A DNA stretch of 64,000 nucleotides, taken from Alloprevotella sp. (GTDB taxonomy: Bacteria > Bacteroidota > Bacteroidia > Bacteroidales > Muribaculaceae). A program made the position numbers and the translations under genes. Positions 50,042 to 58,621 of this stretch are shown piece after piece. Under the pieces are notes generated by a model. That model was not told where the DNA came from and made no database searches. It was given only the letters and a program-made list of their open reading frames with translations. The stretch spans positions 1 to 64,000 of the forward strand of contig JAMPIE010000009.1 of the NCBI GenBank assembly GCA_023663135.1, written 5' to 3'. Position 1 is the stretch's first letter, and every line of letters begins with the position of its first letter.

Positions 50042-51847
50042 TTAGAGCGAGATGCGGTCGGTGAGGCCTGAGGGACGGAAGTTGACGAAATAAAGATCGT
50101 CGTTGACATATCCCTTCACGTCGGTAGGATGGACAAATCTGAATGCGTTCTGTACGCCATGGTAGACAGGCGAGTCGGCCAGCCGGATGCCTTGGCGGAG
50201 GGTGGAGATAAGAAACATGCCGGTGTCAAAGCCGAGGAGCCCTTGGCGAGGAACGGCGGCAGCCATTGGAGTGCCATACCATCGCTCGAAGCTCTCCTCC
50301 ACCTGCTTGGCCCATGGGTCGTCGGGGCTGGTGAAGAAGCGTGAGTATACGTAGGTGTTGACGGCGTGCATGTTGGCGAGTGTCTCGCCGCGGAAGGTGG
50401 TCCACTCGGGATAGCCGTAGAGCCTCACGGGGTCGAAGTCTGTCATCCCCTGTCGGAGCTCGATAAGGGAGGGGAGGATGCGATTGAGCTCGGCCTGGCT
50501 GGAGGTGTTGGGGATGAAGGCATATCGGCCGTCGCGGTCGAGGCCTGCGAGATGATCTGCGGTGAGGCTCCCGCTATATTTTATGGTCTGATAGTCAATG
50601 CCGTGGCGCGAGAGGGAGGAGGTGAGAAGGTCGATGAAGCTCTGCTTGTCGCCCTTCCTCCCCTCGGGGATGAGTATCACGGGGGTGATGCCATCGTCGA
50701 CTGCGTTGACTATGGCCTTGACGGCTGAGGCATACATGGCATCGTGGGGGATGGTGGCTTGGAAGAGCGAGGGGGTGGAGGCATAGCTTTGGTCGGCCAC
50801 GACGAAGAGGTTCATGACGTCGATGCCATTGTCGGCGCCATACTTGGCCAGTCGGTCGAGATGGGCGGCATTGTCGGGGGCGATGATTACCTGGGCGCGC
50901 CCAAGGGCGGGCTGGCGCATTATGTCGGTGAGTGTGGCATCGGAGCCCTGAGTGTCATAGGCTTGGACATGAATGGGGCGCGATGAGTGGCGCATCGAGT
51001 CGACGGCTAAGAGGAAGCCCTTATACCATTCGGTCATGAGCTCGGCCTTGCGCGAGCGGCTCTCTTGGTCGAGCATGAAGGGGAGCACTACGGCGATGTT
51101 TACCTCAGGACTCACAGCCTGCTGCACCGGGGCCTCACTAAGTGTCGGGGGAAGGATGGGGCGCGCCACGGGGACGGCCACCGTGTCGCGCGGCTGTGAG
51201 GGCGCGGACGGAACGGATGGGGCTGTTTGGGCAGATGCGGTGGCCACGGGGATGCGCAGTGTATCCCCTTCGCGGAGGATAGTTACGGTGGGATTGGCCT
51301 TCTCCAAGGCGGCTACGGAGATGCCGTTGGAGTGGGCAATGGAGTAGAAGGTCTCGCGAGCGCGGACGGTGTAGAGCTTATACTCTTCCTTGGGGGCTTG
51401 AGTTGCTGAGGCTTGAGGGGCTGTGGCAGGAGCCTGAGCGGCGGGGTCGGAGACAATGAGACGGTCGCCTTCTTTGATGCCGTTGCGTATGCCGGGGTTC
51501 CATGCCTCGAGCTGTGAGGGGGTGAGGCCATAGGCGTGGCTGATGCCATAGATGGTCTCGCGCTTCTTGACGATGTGAATCTCGGGCGATGGTGCATCGA
51601 TGGGGAAAAGGAGGCGCTGGAAAGCTTTGAGACCGTTTTCGGCCACGTCGGGGTTGTGCTCAAATAGCTCGGCCTTAGTGATGCCCAGCTCGCGGCATAT
51701 GGAGTAGACGGTCTGCTTGGGCTCCACGTCGTAGTAATGATACTGTCGGCCGGCGATGGTGGTCACCGGGAGGTCCTCGATACCCGCCCATGCCGAAAGG
51801 GCACATCCCACGAGGGCCACGAGGAGAAGTATGGTATGCTTAATCAT
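50042..51847 (-). CDS. LysM repeat plus type I periplasmic-binding-protein fusion
   Basis: A 601-residue exported protein (signal MIKHTILLLVALVGCALSAWA). Three LysM modules follow: residues about 38-80 (YYDVEPKQTVYSICRELGI), 90-135 (HIVKKRETIYGISHAYGL) and 155-200 (YTVRARETFYSIAHSNGI). A Pro/Ala linker leads to a LivJ-like two-lobe binding domain (about 245-600: VNIAVVLPFMLDQESRSRKAELMTEW, QVIIAPDNAAHLDRL, TPVILIPEGRKG). It probably sits on peptidoglycan and senses or sequesters a small ligand. The start at 51847 agrees with the promoter element at 51872-51879. Confidence 0.85.
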   Translation of the reverse strand: MIKHTILLLVALVGCALSAWAGIEDLPVTTIAGRQYHYYDVEPKQTVYSICRELGITKAELFEHNPDVAENGLKAFQRLLFPIDAPSPEIHIVKKRETIYGISHAYGLTPSQLEAWNPGIRNGIKEGDRLIVSDPAAQAPATAPQASATQAPKEEYKLYTVRARETFYSIAHSNGISVAALEKANPTVTILREGDTLRIPVATASAQTAPSVPSAPSQPRDTVAVPVARPILPPTLSEAPVQQAVSPEVNIAVVLPFMLDQESRSRKAELMTEWYKGFLLAVDSMRHSSRPIHVQAYDTQGSDATLTDIMRQPALGRAQVIIAPDNAAHLDRLAKYGADNGIDVMNLFVVADQSYASTPSLFQATIPHDAMYASAVKAIVNAVDDGITPVILIPEGRKGDKQSFIDLLTSSLSRHGIDYQTIKYSGSLTADHLAGLDRDGRYAFIPNTSSQAELNRILPSLIELRQGMTDFDPVRLYGYPEWTTFRGETLANMHAVNTYVYSRFFTSPDDPWAKQVEESFERWYGTPMAAAVPRQGLLGFDTGMFLISTLRQGIRLADSPVYHGVQNAFRFVHPTDVKGYVNDDLYFVNFRPSGLTDRISL

Positions 51848-51871
51848 GAGGCTCTGGTTATATTGCGGCTG

Positions 51872-51879
51872 CAAATATA
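51872..51879 (-). promoter_or_regulatory. Bacteroidota -7 promoter element for the LysM gene
   Basis: TATATTTG on the minus strand, 25 bases before the start at 51847. Confidence 0.5.
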
Positions 51880-51910
51880 GCAAAATCTCGCGACATAGCC
51901 CCATATAATA

Positions 51911-54412
51911 TTACATGGGGTCTACGTCATAGTAGATGAAGGCGCGACGGATGGGCTCATATCGAGCCTCGGCCAGGCGGCGATGGATGGCCATGAGGAG
52001 CTCGCGGACACGGCTCACCGGGGCATCAGGCTCAATCTTGAGCATCAGGCGACGGATGAAATAATTCTGGACGCGGCCTATGGGCGGCGCATCGGGGCCG
52101 GTGACACGCTGGGGGGAAAAGACGGCGCGGAGGTGCTCGCCATAGGTGTCGGCTAAGGCGTCGGCAGCCACTCTCTCGCGATGCTTGATGTAGATGTAGA
52201 CCAGGCGGGCGAAGGGCGGATAGCGAAACTGGCGGCGCTCTTCTATCTCGCGGTCGTAGAAGGCGCGATAGTCGTGGGCTGAAAGGAGGGGGAAGATGGG
52301 GTTGTCGGGGCGACGCGTCTGGATCAGTACAGAGGCGGCCGGGGAGCCCGGACGCCGACCGGCTCGACCGGCCACTTGCTCGAGCATGGCATAGGAGCGC
52401 TCGGTGGCTCGGAAGTCGGGGGCTGAGAGCATGGCATCGGCATTGGCCACGACAACGGTGTTGACGCCGCCAAAGTCGAGTCCTTTGGTAACCATCTGGG
52501 TGCCGATGAGGATGCGCGCTTTACCGGATGAAAACTCGTCGATGAGCTTCTGGTGGGAGTCTTTGGCGCGGGTGGAGTCGAGGTCCATGCGTGCAATCTT
52601 CACGTCGGGGAAGATGGTGTCGGCCTCATCCTCGACGCGCTCGGTGCCATAGCCCACCACCTCTACCGAGCCGGGGGTCTTGCAGGCGGGACAGACGGAG
52701 GGGAGGGGATAACGGGCTCCGCAGTAGTGACACACGAGGCTGTTGAGAGCGCGATGGTAGGTGAGGCTCACGTCGCAGTTGTCGCATTTAGGGGTCCAGG
52801 CACATTGCTTGCAGACGGCCATGGGGGCAAATCCACGGCGGTTGAGGAAGATGATGGCCTGTCCCTTGGCGTTGAGGGCATCTCTGACGGCCTGAGTGGC
52901 TCGGGCAGAGAAGATGCCGTGGAGCTCCCCTTTGAGGCGGGCACGAGTGAGGTCAATGGTCTCTATGCTGGGTAGCACGGCCTCGCCATATCGCTCCTTG
53001 AGCTCCACGAGGCTATACTTGCCGCTGAGGGCTTTATAATAGGTGTCGATGGCCGGAGTGGCACTCCCCAGGAGGGTCTTGGCTCCATGCATGCGGGCCA
53101 GGACGGTGGCGGTGTCGCGGGCGTTGTAGCGTGGAGCGGGGTCTTGCTGCTTGTAGCTGGAGTCATGCTCTTCGTCGACTATCACGAGTCCCAGACGGGA
53201 GTAGGGGAGGAAGAGAGATGAGCGTGCACCGATGACTATGAGCGGCTCGGATGATGTGAGGAGGCGGCGCCATATCTCTACGCGTTCATTATCAGAAAAC
53301 TTGGAGTGATAGACGATTACCTTGTCGCCAAAGACTCTTTGGAGGCGCTCGGTGAGCTGGGTGGTGAGGGCTATCTCCGGGACAAGCATCAAGGCCTGGC
53401 GCCCTTGGCGCATGACATAGTCCATCAGGTGGATGTAGAGCTCGGTCTTGCCCGAGGAGGTGACTCCATGGAGGAGGGTGATCTCGCGCCCTTCCATCCA
53501 CGACTGATGGAGCTCCTTGAGTGCCTGAGATTGGGCAGGGCTAAGGGTGGGCAGTTTGCCGGTGGCCCGTCCTTCATAGGTGAAGCGGCTTACGGTCTTG
53601 CGATAAGTCTCCACGAGCCCCTTCTTCTCAAGTGCTGAGATGATGGGGGCGGTGACGTCGGCGCGCTCCATGAGCTCGGCGCGGGTCACCTCCTTGGGCG
53701 CGGTGTCGCGCCTCATGGCTCCGCTCATCTCAATGAGGGCGAGCATGGCTTTCTCTTGTCGCGGGGCTCCCTTGACGGCGTCGAAGATGCGCGTCAGAGA
53801 GTCAGGCGAGCTCTTGGCCTCGTCGGCAATGGCCTGCGCGAGCCTCACGCATGAGATATGCTTGGCCTTGAAGCGTTCCACCACCTTTTCGGCCACGGTG
53901 ACAGCCCTTTTGTCGATGAGCGACGACAGGATACGCTGGAGGCTCTTCAGTCCGGTGGCTTTCTCGAGGTCGGCCATGGTGATATGTTTCCCGGCATGGT
54001 CGAGGGCCTGAATCACCGTAACCTCATTACGCGTCAAGGGGCAGTGAGAGTCCTCCTCCCAGTCGGAGTCGAGCTCGATGAAGGTCTCGCTCTCGAGCTT
54101 GAGACCGGCCGGGAGGGCCGCTTTCATCACGTCGCCCGGGGCACAGAAGTAATAGTCGGCCACCCACTGCCATAGTTTGAGTTGATTGCGGCGCAGGATG
54201 GGCTCATCGTCAAGGATGGCATCAATATCCTTCGTATCCACCCCCGCGGGCTGAGGGACGCCGAGGGCGGCCACGATGCCGGTCAAGAGTTTTTTCTTGC
54301 CAAAGGGCACGGTGACTCGATGACCCTCGCGGATGGCTGAGACCATCTCGTCGGGCACATGATAAGTGAAGGCTCCGGGCAGGGGCAGGGGGAGGATTAC
54401 TTCGGCAAACAT
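51911..54412 (-). CDS. priA: Primosomal protein N' (replication restart helicase)
   Basis: An 833-residue 3'-5' helicase that reloads the replisome at stalled forks. Visible are the N-terminal 3'-DNA-binding domain (VILPLPLPGAFTYHVPDE), Walker A GVTSSGKTE, the DEAH-like VDEEHDSSYKQ, and the zinc domain with paired Cys (CKQCAWTPKCDNC... CHYCGARY... CPAC). GTQMVTKGLDFGGV, ATERSYAMLEQVAGRAGR and the C-terminal domain follow. Length and motifs are complete. It starts one base within the tyrA stop, as the last gene of the aromatic operon. Confidence 0.97.
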   Translation of the reverse strand: MFAEVILPLPLPGAFTYHVPDEMVSAIREGHRVTVPFGKKKLLTGIVAALGVPQPAGVDTKDIDAILDDEPILRRNQLKLWQWVADYYFCAPGDVMKAALPAGLKLESETFIELDSDWEEDSHCPLTRNEVTVIQALDHAGKHITMADLEKATGLKSLQRILSSLIDKRAVTVAEKVVERFKAKHISCVRLAQAIADEAKSSPDSLTRIFDAVKGAPRQEKAMLALIEMSGAMRRDTAPKEVTRAELMERADVTAPIISALEKKGLVETYRKTVSRFTYEGRATGKLPTLSPAQSQALKELHQSWMEGREITLLHGVTSSGKTELYIHLMDYVMRQGRQALMLVPEIALTTQLTERLQRVFGDKVIVYHSKFSDNERVEIWRRLLTSSEPLIVIGARSSLFLPYSRLGLVIVDEEHDSSYKQQDPAPRYNARDTATVLARMHGAKTLLGSATPAIDTYYKALSGKYSLVELKERYGEAVLPSIETIDLTRARLKGELHGIFSARATQAVRDALNAKGQAIIFLNRRGFAPMAVCKQCAWTPKCDNCDVSLTYHRALNSLVCHYCGARYPLPSVCPACKTPGSVEVVGYGTERVEDEADTIFPDVKIARMDLDSTRAKDSHQKLIDEFSSGKARILIGTQMVTKGLDFGGVNTVVVANADAMLSAPDFRATERSYAMLEQVAGRAGRRPGSPAASVLIQTRRPDNPIFPLLSAHDYRAFYDREIEERRQFRYPPFARLVYIYIKHRERVAADALADTYGEHLRAVFSPQRVTGPDAPPIGRVQNYFIRRLMLKIEPDAPVSRVRELLMAIHRRLAEARYEPIRRAFIYYDVDPM

Positions 54413-55185
54413 CAGTTGAGGTTTTGACGCACTCGGTCGAGATAGGCCTTCATACGCGAGGTGTCGCGCGAGGCCACGATGTCTTGGAGCTCGGCCAGCT
54501 GCTCGCGGATGAGGCGGAGCTGGTCGGGGGTGTTGGGGTTGAAGAGGATCTCGCTCAGGAGATAATCATCCTCGCTCATCAATCCCCGGGCAATTTTCAT
54601 GTGGCGCTTGAAGGTGGTGCCGGGGGCATCTTGATGTTTCATCACTCCGGCAAAGACCAGGGTGGAGGCAAAGGGGATAGAGAGGGAGTAGGCGATGGTC
54701 TCGTCATGCTCCTTGAAGGAATATTGCTCCACGTGGAGGCCCAAGCGGCGATAGATGTCGAGGAAGAACAGGCGCGCCATGTGGTCCCCCTCGGTGATGA
54801 CGATGGCATTCTCATCGGCCAGGTTGGAGAGCGAGGCAAAGGTGGGGCCAAACATGGGGTGGGTCGACACAAAGCGATGGCCTGAGGAGGCATAAAACTC
54901 GGGCAAGCCGGTCTTTACTGAGGCAATGTCGCTGAGGATTGCGTCGGGGCCTAAGTGGGGGAGGACGGCACGGAAGGCGTCGAGCGTATACTTCACTGTG
55001 GCGGCGTTGATTACCAGCTCGGGGTCGAAGGCGTCTACCTCGTCGAGGGTGGTAAATCGGCGGCAGTTGTAGGTGAAGCGTAGGCGTTTAGGGTCGGGGT
55101 CGTAGACGGCCACGTCATGCTCAAAGGAGAGAAGGTCGGTGAAGAATGAACCCATCTTGCCGGCCCCCAAGACAAGGATTCTCAT
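54412..55185 (-). CDS. tyrA: Prephenate dehydrogenase
   Basis: A 257-residue NAD(P)-dependent dehydrogenase that converts prephenate to 4-hydroxyphenylpyruvate for tyrosine. The N-terminal Rossmann motif RILVLGAGKMGSFF (residues 2-15), LSDIASVKTGLPEF, the active-site region STHPMFGPTFASL and the helical C-terminal part are typical. It has no ACT domain or fused chorismate mutase; the mutase is supplied by the upstream gene. Overlaps of four bases on one side and one base on the other indicate coupling. Confidence 0.93.
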   Translation of the reverse strand: MRILVLGAGKMGSFFTDLLSFEHDVAVYDPDPKRLRFTYNCRRFTTLDEVDAFDPELVINAATVKYTLDAFRAVLPHLGPDAILSDIASVKTGLPEFYASSGHRFVSTHPMFGPTFASLSNLADENAIVITEGDHMARLFFLDIYRRLGLHVEQYSFKEHDETIAYSLSIPFASTLVFAGVMKHQDAPGTTFKRHMKIARGLMSEDDYLLSEILFNPNTPDQLRLIREQLAELQDIVASRDTSRMKAYLDRVRQNLN

Positions 55186-56261
55186 CGGCGGCGGTCGTTA
55201 AGTACATCGATTTGTTGGCGGACGCTCTCCTCGTGGATGGCCAGGAGGATGGTCTTAAGAAACTCCTCGCCCATCTCCATATCGGTGCCGAGCTTGACAC
55301 GGGTGCGGATCACGTCGTTGTATCTCTGGGCCTGGACCACGGGCATGCGATGCTCCTTCTTATACTGGCCTATCTCGCGCGACACTCTCATGCGCTTGGC
55401 CAGCACCTCCATCAGCTCATTGTCTATTTGGTCGATCTGCTGGCGCAGGAGGGTGAGGTTTTCGGTGGACTGGCGCGAGTCGCGGATGACTATGGTGTTA
55501 AGTATGAAGTTGAGTATCTCGGGGGTCACCTGCTGGGAGGCGTCGCTCCATGCCTTGTCGGGGTCGCAATGGCTCTCGATGATGAGGCCGTTAAAGCCCA
55601 TGTCCATGGCCTGCTGCGACAGCGGGGCGATGAGCTCGCGCTTGCCGCCGATATGGGAGGGGTCGCAGATGATGGGGAGGGAGGGGTAGCGCAGGCGCAG
55701 CTCAATGGGGATGTGCCACTGGGGCATGTTGCGGTAGAGGTGCTTGCCATAGGTGGAGAAGCCGCGATGGATGGCGCCTATGCGGCGGATGCCGGCGTTG
55801 TAGATGCGCTGCATGGCTCCAATCCAGAGCTCAAGGTCGGGGTTGACGGGGTTTTTGACCAAAACGGGGATGTCTTTCCCGGCCTCGGCGAGGGTGTCGG
55901 CTATCTCTTGCATGGCAAAGGGATTGGCCGAGGTGCGCGCGCCAATCCAAAGAAGGTCTACGCCGGCCTCAAGGGCCTGCTCGACATGCTGGCGGGTGGC
56001 CACCTCGGTGGAGGTATACATGCCGGTCTCCTCTTTTACTTTTTTGAGCCACTCGAGGCCCGGGGCCCCTACCCCCTCAAAGCCTCCCGGCTTGGTGCGC
56101 GGCTTCCATATTCCGGCGCGGAAGATTTTAATGCCGTTGGCGGCCAGTTCGTGGGCGGTGCAGAGCACCTGTTCTTCGGTCTCTGCGCTGCAGGGGCCGG
56201 CGATGATGAGGGGATGGGAGGGATCGATGCCCTCAAATGTTATGGGCTGAAGGTCTTTCAT
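55182..56261 (-). CDS. aroF: Bifunctional DAHP synthase / chorismate mutase type II
   Basis: A 359-residue fusion. Residues about 1-260 are a class I-beta 3-deoxy-7-phosphoheptulonate synthase (IIAGPCSAETEEQVL, FRAGIWKPRTKPGGFEGVGAPGLEWL, PVLVKNPVNPDLELWIGA, CDPSHIGGKRELIAPLSQQAMDMGFNGLIIESH). Residues about 270-359 are an AroQ chorismate mutase helix bundle (LRQQIDQIDNELMEVLAKRMRVSREIGQYKKEHR). The fusion lets chorismate/prephenate pathway metabolites control the first aromatic step. It overlaps its neighbours by four bases on each side. Confidence 0.95.
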   Translation of the reverse strand: MKDLQPITFEGIDPSHPLIIAGPCSAETEEQVLCTAHELAANGIKIFRAGIWKPRTKPGGFEGVGAPGLEWLKKVKEETGMYTSTEVATRQHVEQALEAGVDLLWIGARTSANPFAMQEIADTLAEAGKDIPVLVKNPVNPDLELWIGAMQRIYNAGIRRIGAIHRGFSTYGKHLYRNMPQWHIPIELRLRYPSLPIICDPSHIGGKRELIAPLSQQAMDMGFNGLIIESHCDPDKAWSDASQQVTPEILNFILNTIVIRDSRQSTENLTLLRQQIDQIDNELMEVLAKRMRVSREIGQYKKEHRMPVVQAQRYNDVIRTRVKLGTDMEMGEEFLKTILLAIHEESVRQQIDVLNDRRR

Positions 56262-57439
56262 GACTTTTGATAATTTTCTTTAATTCGTGTAAGAGCTTGC
56301 GACATCCTGTCCTCTGTGGCGCAGAGGGAGATGCGTATATATCGGTCGCCGTTGGAGCCGAAGATAAAGCCGGGTGTGATAAACACTCTCGAGCCGTAGA
56401 GCACTTCGTCGGCCAGGGCCTCGGAGGAGGGGGATGAGTCGGGGATGCGCCCCCAAAGGAAGAGGCCGCGCTGCGAGGGGGAGTAGGTGCATCCGAGGGC
56501 CTCCATAATCTGCTCGGCGATGAGGCGGCGTGAGGCATAAGTGGCATTGAGCGAGCTATACCAGTCGGGGCCGAGGGCGAGAGCCTCTACGGCGGCGCGT
56601 TGCATGGGGCGCCATTGCCCCGAGTCGATATTGCTCTTTACTTTGAGCACCCACTGGACAAAGGTGGGATTGGATGCGAGCATTCCCATGCGCCATCCGG
56701 CCATGTTGTGGCTCTTGGAGAGGGAGTTCATCTCAATGGCCACCTCCTTGGCTCCATCTACCTGAAGGATGCTCAGGGGCTCGGAGTTGAGAATGAAGCT
56801 ATAGGGGTTGTCGTGGGCAATGACTATGCCATGACGGCGCCCAAAGTCTACGAGTCGCTTGAAGAGGTCGAGTGTGGCGGGTGTGCCGGTGGGCATATGA
56901 GGATAGTTGACCCACATGAGCTTCACCCTCTCCAGAGGGAGTTGCTCAAGGGCGTCAAAGTCAGGTAGCCAACCATTCTCTTCCGTGAGGTCGTAGGAGA
57001 TCACCTCGGCCTCGGCCAGGCGCGACACTGATGTGTAGGTGGGATAGCCGGGATTAGGCACCAAGACGGCATCGCCGGGATTGAGAAAGGCCAGGGAGAT
57101 GTGGAGGATACCCTCCTTTGAGCCTATAAGGGGCTGTATCTCAGTGTCGGGGTTGAGCCCTACGCCATAGACTCGGCCATACCAGTCGGCATAGGCTCTT
57201 CGGAGATCGGCGATGCCCACATAAGGCTGGTAGGAGTGGGCATCGGGACGCCGGGCATCAGTTGTCAGTGCGTCGATCACCTCCGGGGCAGGCATCCTGT
57301 CGGGCCCGCCGATGCCGAGCGAGATTATATCCTTGCCCTGTGCGTTGAGAGCGGCCACCTCGCGGAGCTTGCGCGAGAAGTAATATTCCTTGACGGAGGC
57401 CACGCGCCGGGCCGGGGCTATTTCCTTAGAAGATTTCAT
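56258..57439 (-). CDS. PLP-dependent class I/II aminotransferase of the aromatic operon
   Basis: A 393-residue aminotransferase, likely converting phenylpyruvate and 4-hydroxyphenylpyruvate to Phe and Tyr (or an aspartate/prephenate aminotransferase). PLP Lys242 is in EMNSLSKSHNMAGWRMG. NPGYPTYTSVSRLAEAE, WVNYPHMPTGTPA, AHDNPYSF and ISLCATEDRM are typical of the DapL/AspC-like group. The context supports an aromatic role. It overlaps pheA by 14 bases. Confidence 0.9.
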   Translation of the reverse strand: MKSSKEIAPARRVASVKEYYFSRKLREVAALNAQGKDIISLGIGGPDRMPAPEVIDALTTDARRPDAHSYQPYVGIADLRRAYADWYGRVYGVGLNPDTEIQPLIGSKEGILHISLAFLNPGDAVLVPNPGYPTYTSVSRLAEAEVISYDLTEENGWLPDFDALEQLPLERVKLMWVNYPHMPTGTPATLDLFKRLVDFGRRHGIVIAHDNPYSFILNSEPLSILQVDGAKEVAIEMNSLSKSHNMAGWRMGMLASNPTFVQWVLKVKSNIDSGQWRPMQRAAVEALALGPDWYSSLNATYASRRLIAEQIMEALGCTYSPSQRGLFLWGRIPDSSPSSEALADEVLYGSRVFITPGFIFGSNGDRYIRISLCATEDRMSQALTRIKENYQKS

Positions 57440-58280
57440 TGGTGCATGCTTTATATTCGCCTAAAGAGCGGAAGTCGTTGATGAGCGGGAGGATGGCGTC
57501 GATGGCCTGTCGGTAGCGCACGGCCGAGTCATAGGTCAGGTCGGCATAGAAGCGATATTCCCATTCGCGCCCAATGATGGGCATTGACTGTATCTTGGTG
57601 AGGCTGATGTCGTAGAAGGAGAGGATGGTGAGCACTTTGGAGAGCGACCCATTGGAGTGGGGGAGGGTGAAGACGATAGAGGCCTTGTTACACTCCTCGG
57701 GGCGAGGCCTGAGCTCGGGCGCCGCCAAGGGATCGGCCAGGATGAGGAAGCGTGTGAAATTGCGCTTATTGGTCTCGATGCCCCTCTCGAGGATGTCCAG
57801 GCCATAGAGCTGCGCGGCCAGCTCGCCGCAGACGGCCCCCATCGTCGGTCGTTGTCGGCCGGCGGCAATCTCGCGGGCTGTGCCGGCGGTGTCAAAGGTC
57901 TCGGTGAGGCGCAGGTTGGGGTGCTGACGGAGAAACACTTCACACTGCATCAGGGCCATAGGATGGCTCCCCACCTCATCAAGTGTGTCGATTGACTGGC
58001 CCGGCAGCGCGCAGAGCACATGACTGATGCGCATCTTAATCTCCCCCACGATGGTGTGTCCGCCCCGGCGGAGCAGCTCATGGTTCTGGAGCAGGGCGCC
58101 GGCGATGGTGTTCTCAATGGCCATAATGCCCACGAGCGACGCGTCGCGGTCAAGACGCTCCATCATCTGAGGGAAGGAGTCGCATTCGACGGTCTCAATC
58201 TCCTCATTGCCGAAGTAGGCTCGAGCGGCGGCATCGTGGAAACATCCTGCCACGCCTTGTATGGTGACTTTACGGCTCAT
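57426..58280 (-). CDS. pheA: Prephenate dehydratase with ACT domain
   Basis: A 284-residue enzyme that makes phenylpyruvate from prephenate. PDT domain about residues 5-185, with GVAGCFHDAAARAYF, GIMAIENTIAGALLQNHELL and the catalytic Thr176 in KRNFTRFLIL. The ACT domain (about 200-280: NGSLSKVLTILSFYDISLTKIQSMP, with IQSMP in place of ESRP) binds Phe for feedback inhibition. No chorismate mutase is fused here. It is the first gene of a five-gene unit and lies behind an apparent attenuator. Confidence 0.96.
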   Translation of the reverse strand: MSRKVTIQGVAGCFHDAAARAYFGNEEIETVECDSFPQMMERLDRDASLVGIMAIENTIAGALLQNHELLRRGGHTIVGEIKMRISHVLCALPGQSIDTLDEVGSHPMALMQCEVFLRQHPNLRLTETFDTAGTAREIAAGRQRPTMGAVCGELAAQLYGLDILERGIETNKRNFTRFLILADPLAAPELRPRPEECNKASIVFTLPHSNGSLSKVLTILSFYDISLTKIQSMPIIGREWEYRFYADLTYDSAVRYRQAIDAILPLINDFRSLGEYKACTNEIF

Positions 58281-58311
58281 CTATGGAATTGGTGATAGGT
58301 TAATGATGGTC

Positions 58312-58348
58312 AAAAAAAGTTCCCGACTTCATCGATGGTGAGGCCGGG
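58312..58348 (-). terminator. Attenuator: terminator hairpin and seven-T run before pheA
   Basis: On the minus strand, 58348 down to 58322 folds as CCCGGC-C-TCA / TGA-A-GTCGGG (nine pairs including one G-U, one C-A mismatch, 7-base loop). AAC and seven T (58318-58312) follow, ending 32 bases before pheA. It lies inside the pheA leader, downstream of the leader-peptide ORF. Its 5' arm also pairs with 58434-58417, which would prevent termination. Confidence 0.8.
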
Positions 58349-58461
58349 CAGCAGATTTATTTTTGTTGGAAACTCGTTAGTTATCAGTCTTGCGAGTGAG
58401 CGTCAAAAATGCACATATCTGTTGCCGATGCCTCTTCCTGCGTAATAGAAAAATGCGTCGG
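58340..58461 (-). promoter_or_regulatory. Antiterminator and 1:2 hairpin segments of the pheA leader
   Basis: Segment 1 (58461-58455, CCGACGC) can pair with segment 2 (58431-58425, GCATCGG; six of seven). Segment 2 extended (58434-58417, GAGGC then GGCAACAGAT) can instead pair with segment 3 (58356-58340, ATCTGCTGCC then GCCTC): 14 pairs, one mismatch and a 3x2 internal loop. Segment 3 overlaps the terminator 5' arm, so the structures are mutually exclusive. Confidence 0.7.
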
Positions 58462-58492
58462 AGTAAAAATAATATGCATAAAATCGGGTCAT
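58403..58492 (-). CDS. Phe/Tyr-rich leader peptide of the aromatic operon (29 codons)
   Basis: A short ORF from the ATG at 58492 to TGA at 58405-58403. Residues 4-17 read FYAYYFYSDAFFYY. In all, 12 of 29 residues are Phe (5) or Tyr (7), far above chance, and they match the two end products of the downstream genes. A -7 promoter element is 54 bases upstream. Segment 1 of the attenuator lies in codons 11-13 and segment 2 in codons 20-26, just after the aromatic codons, as needed for ribosome stalling to free segment 2. No family name is known to me; it is an analogue of PheL. Confidence 0.8.
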   Translation of the reverse strand: MTRFYAYYFYSDAFFYYAGRGIGNRYVHF

Positions 58493-58545
58493 GCGTCAAG
58501 GGGGGGATAATTGGCTTCGGATGCCCGTTGCCGTCATTTCGTTTG

Positions 58546-58553
58546 CAAATGTA
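58546..58553 (-). promoter_or_regulatory. Bacteroidota -7 promoter element for the aromatic operon
   Basis: TACATTTG on the minus strand, with TTTC 19 bases upstream (58576-58573). It gives a transcript leader of about 260 bases before pheA that includes the Phe/Tyr leader ORF and the terminator. Confidence 0.6.
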
Positions 58554-58621
58554 GGCTTTTCCTTCCACATTTGAAAGAAAAAGCGAAAAAATCGCATAAA
58601 ATATTCGAAAACCGGGGTGGA

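Noticed and set aside
55146..56270. 374-codon plus-strand ORF
   Set aside because: It is fully antisense to the clearly identified DAHP synthase/chorismate mutase and shows no recognisable domain.
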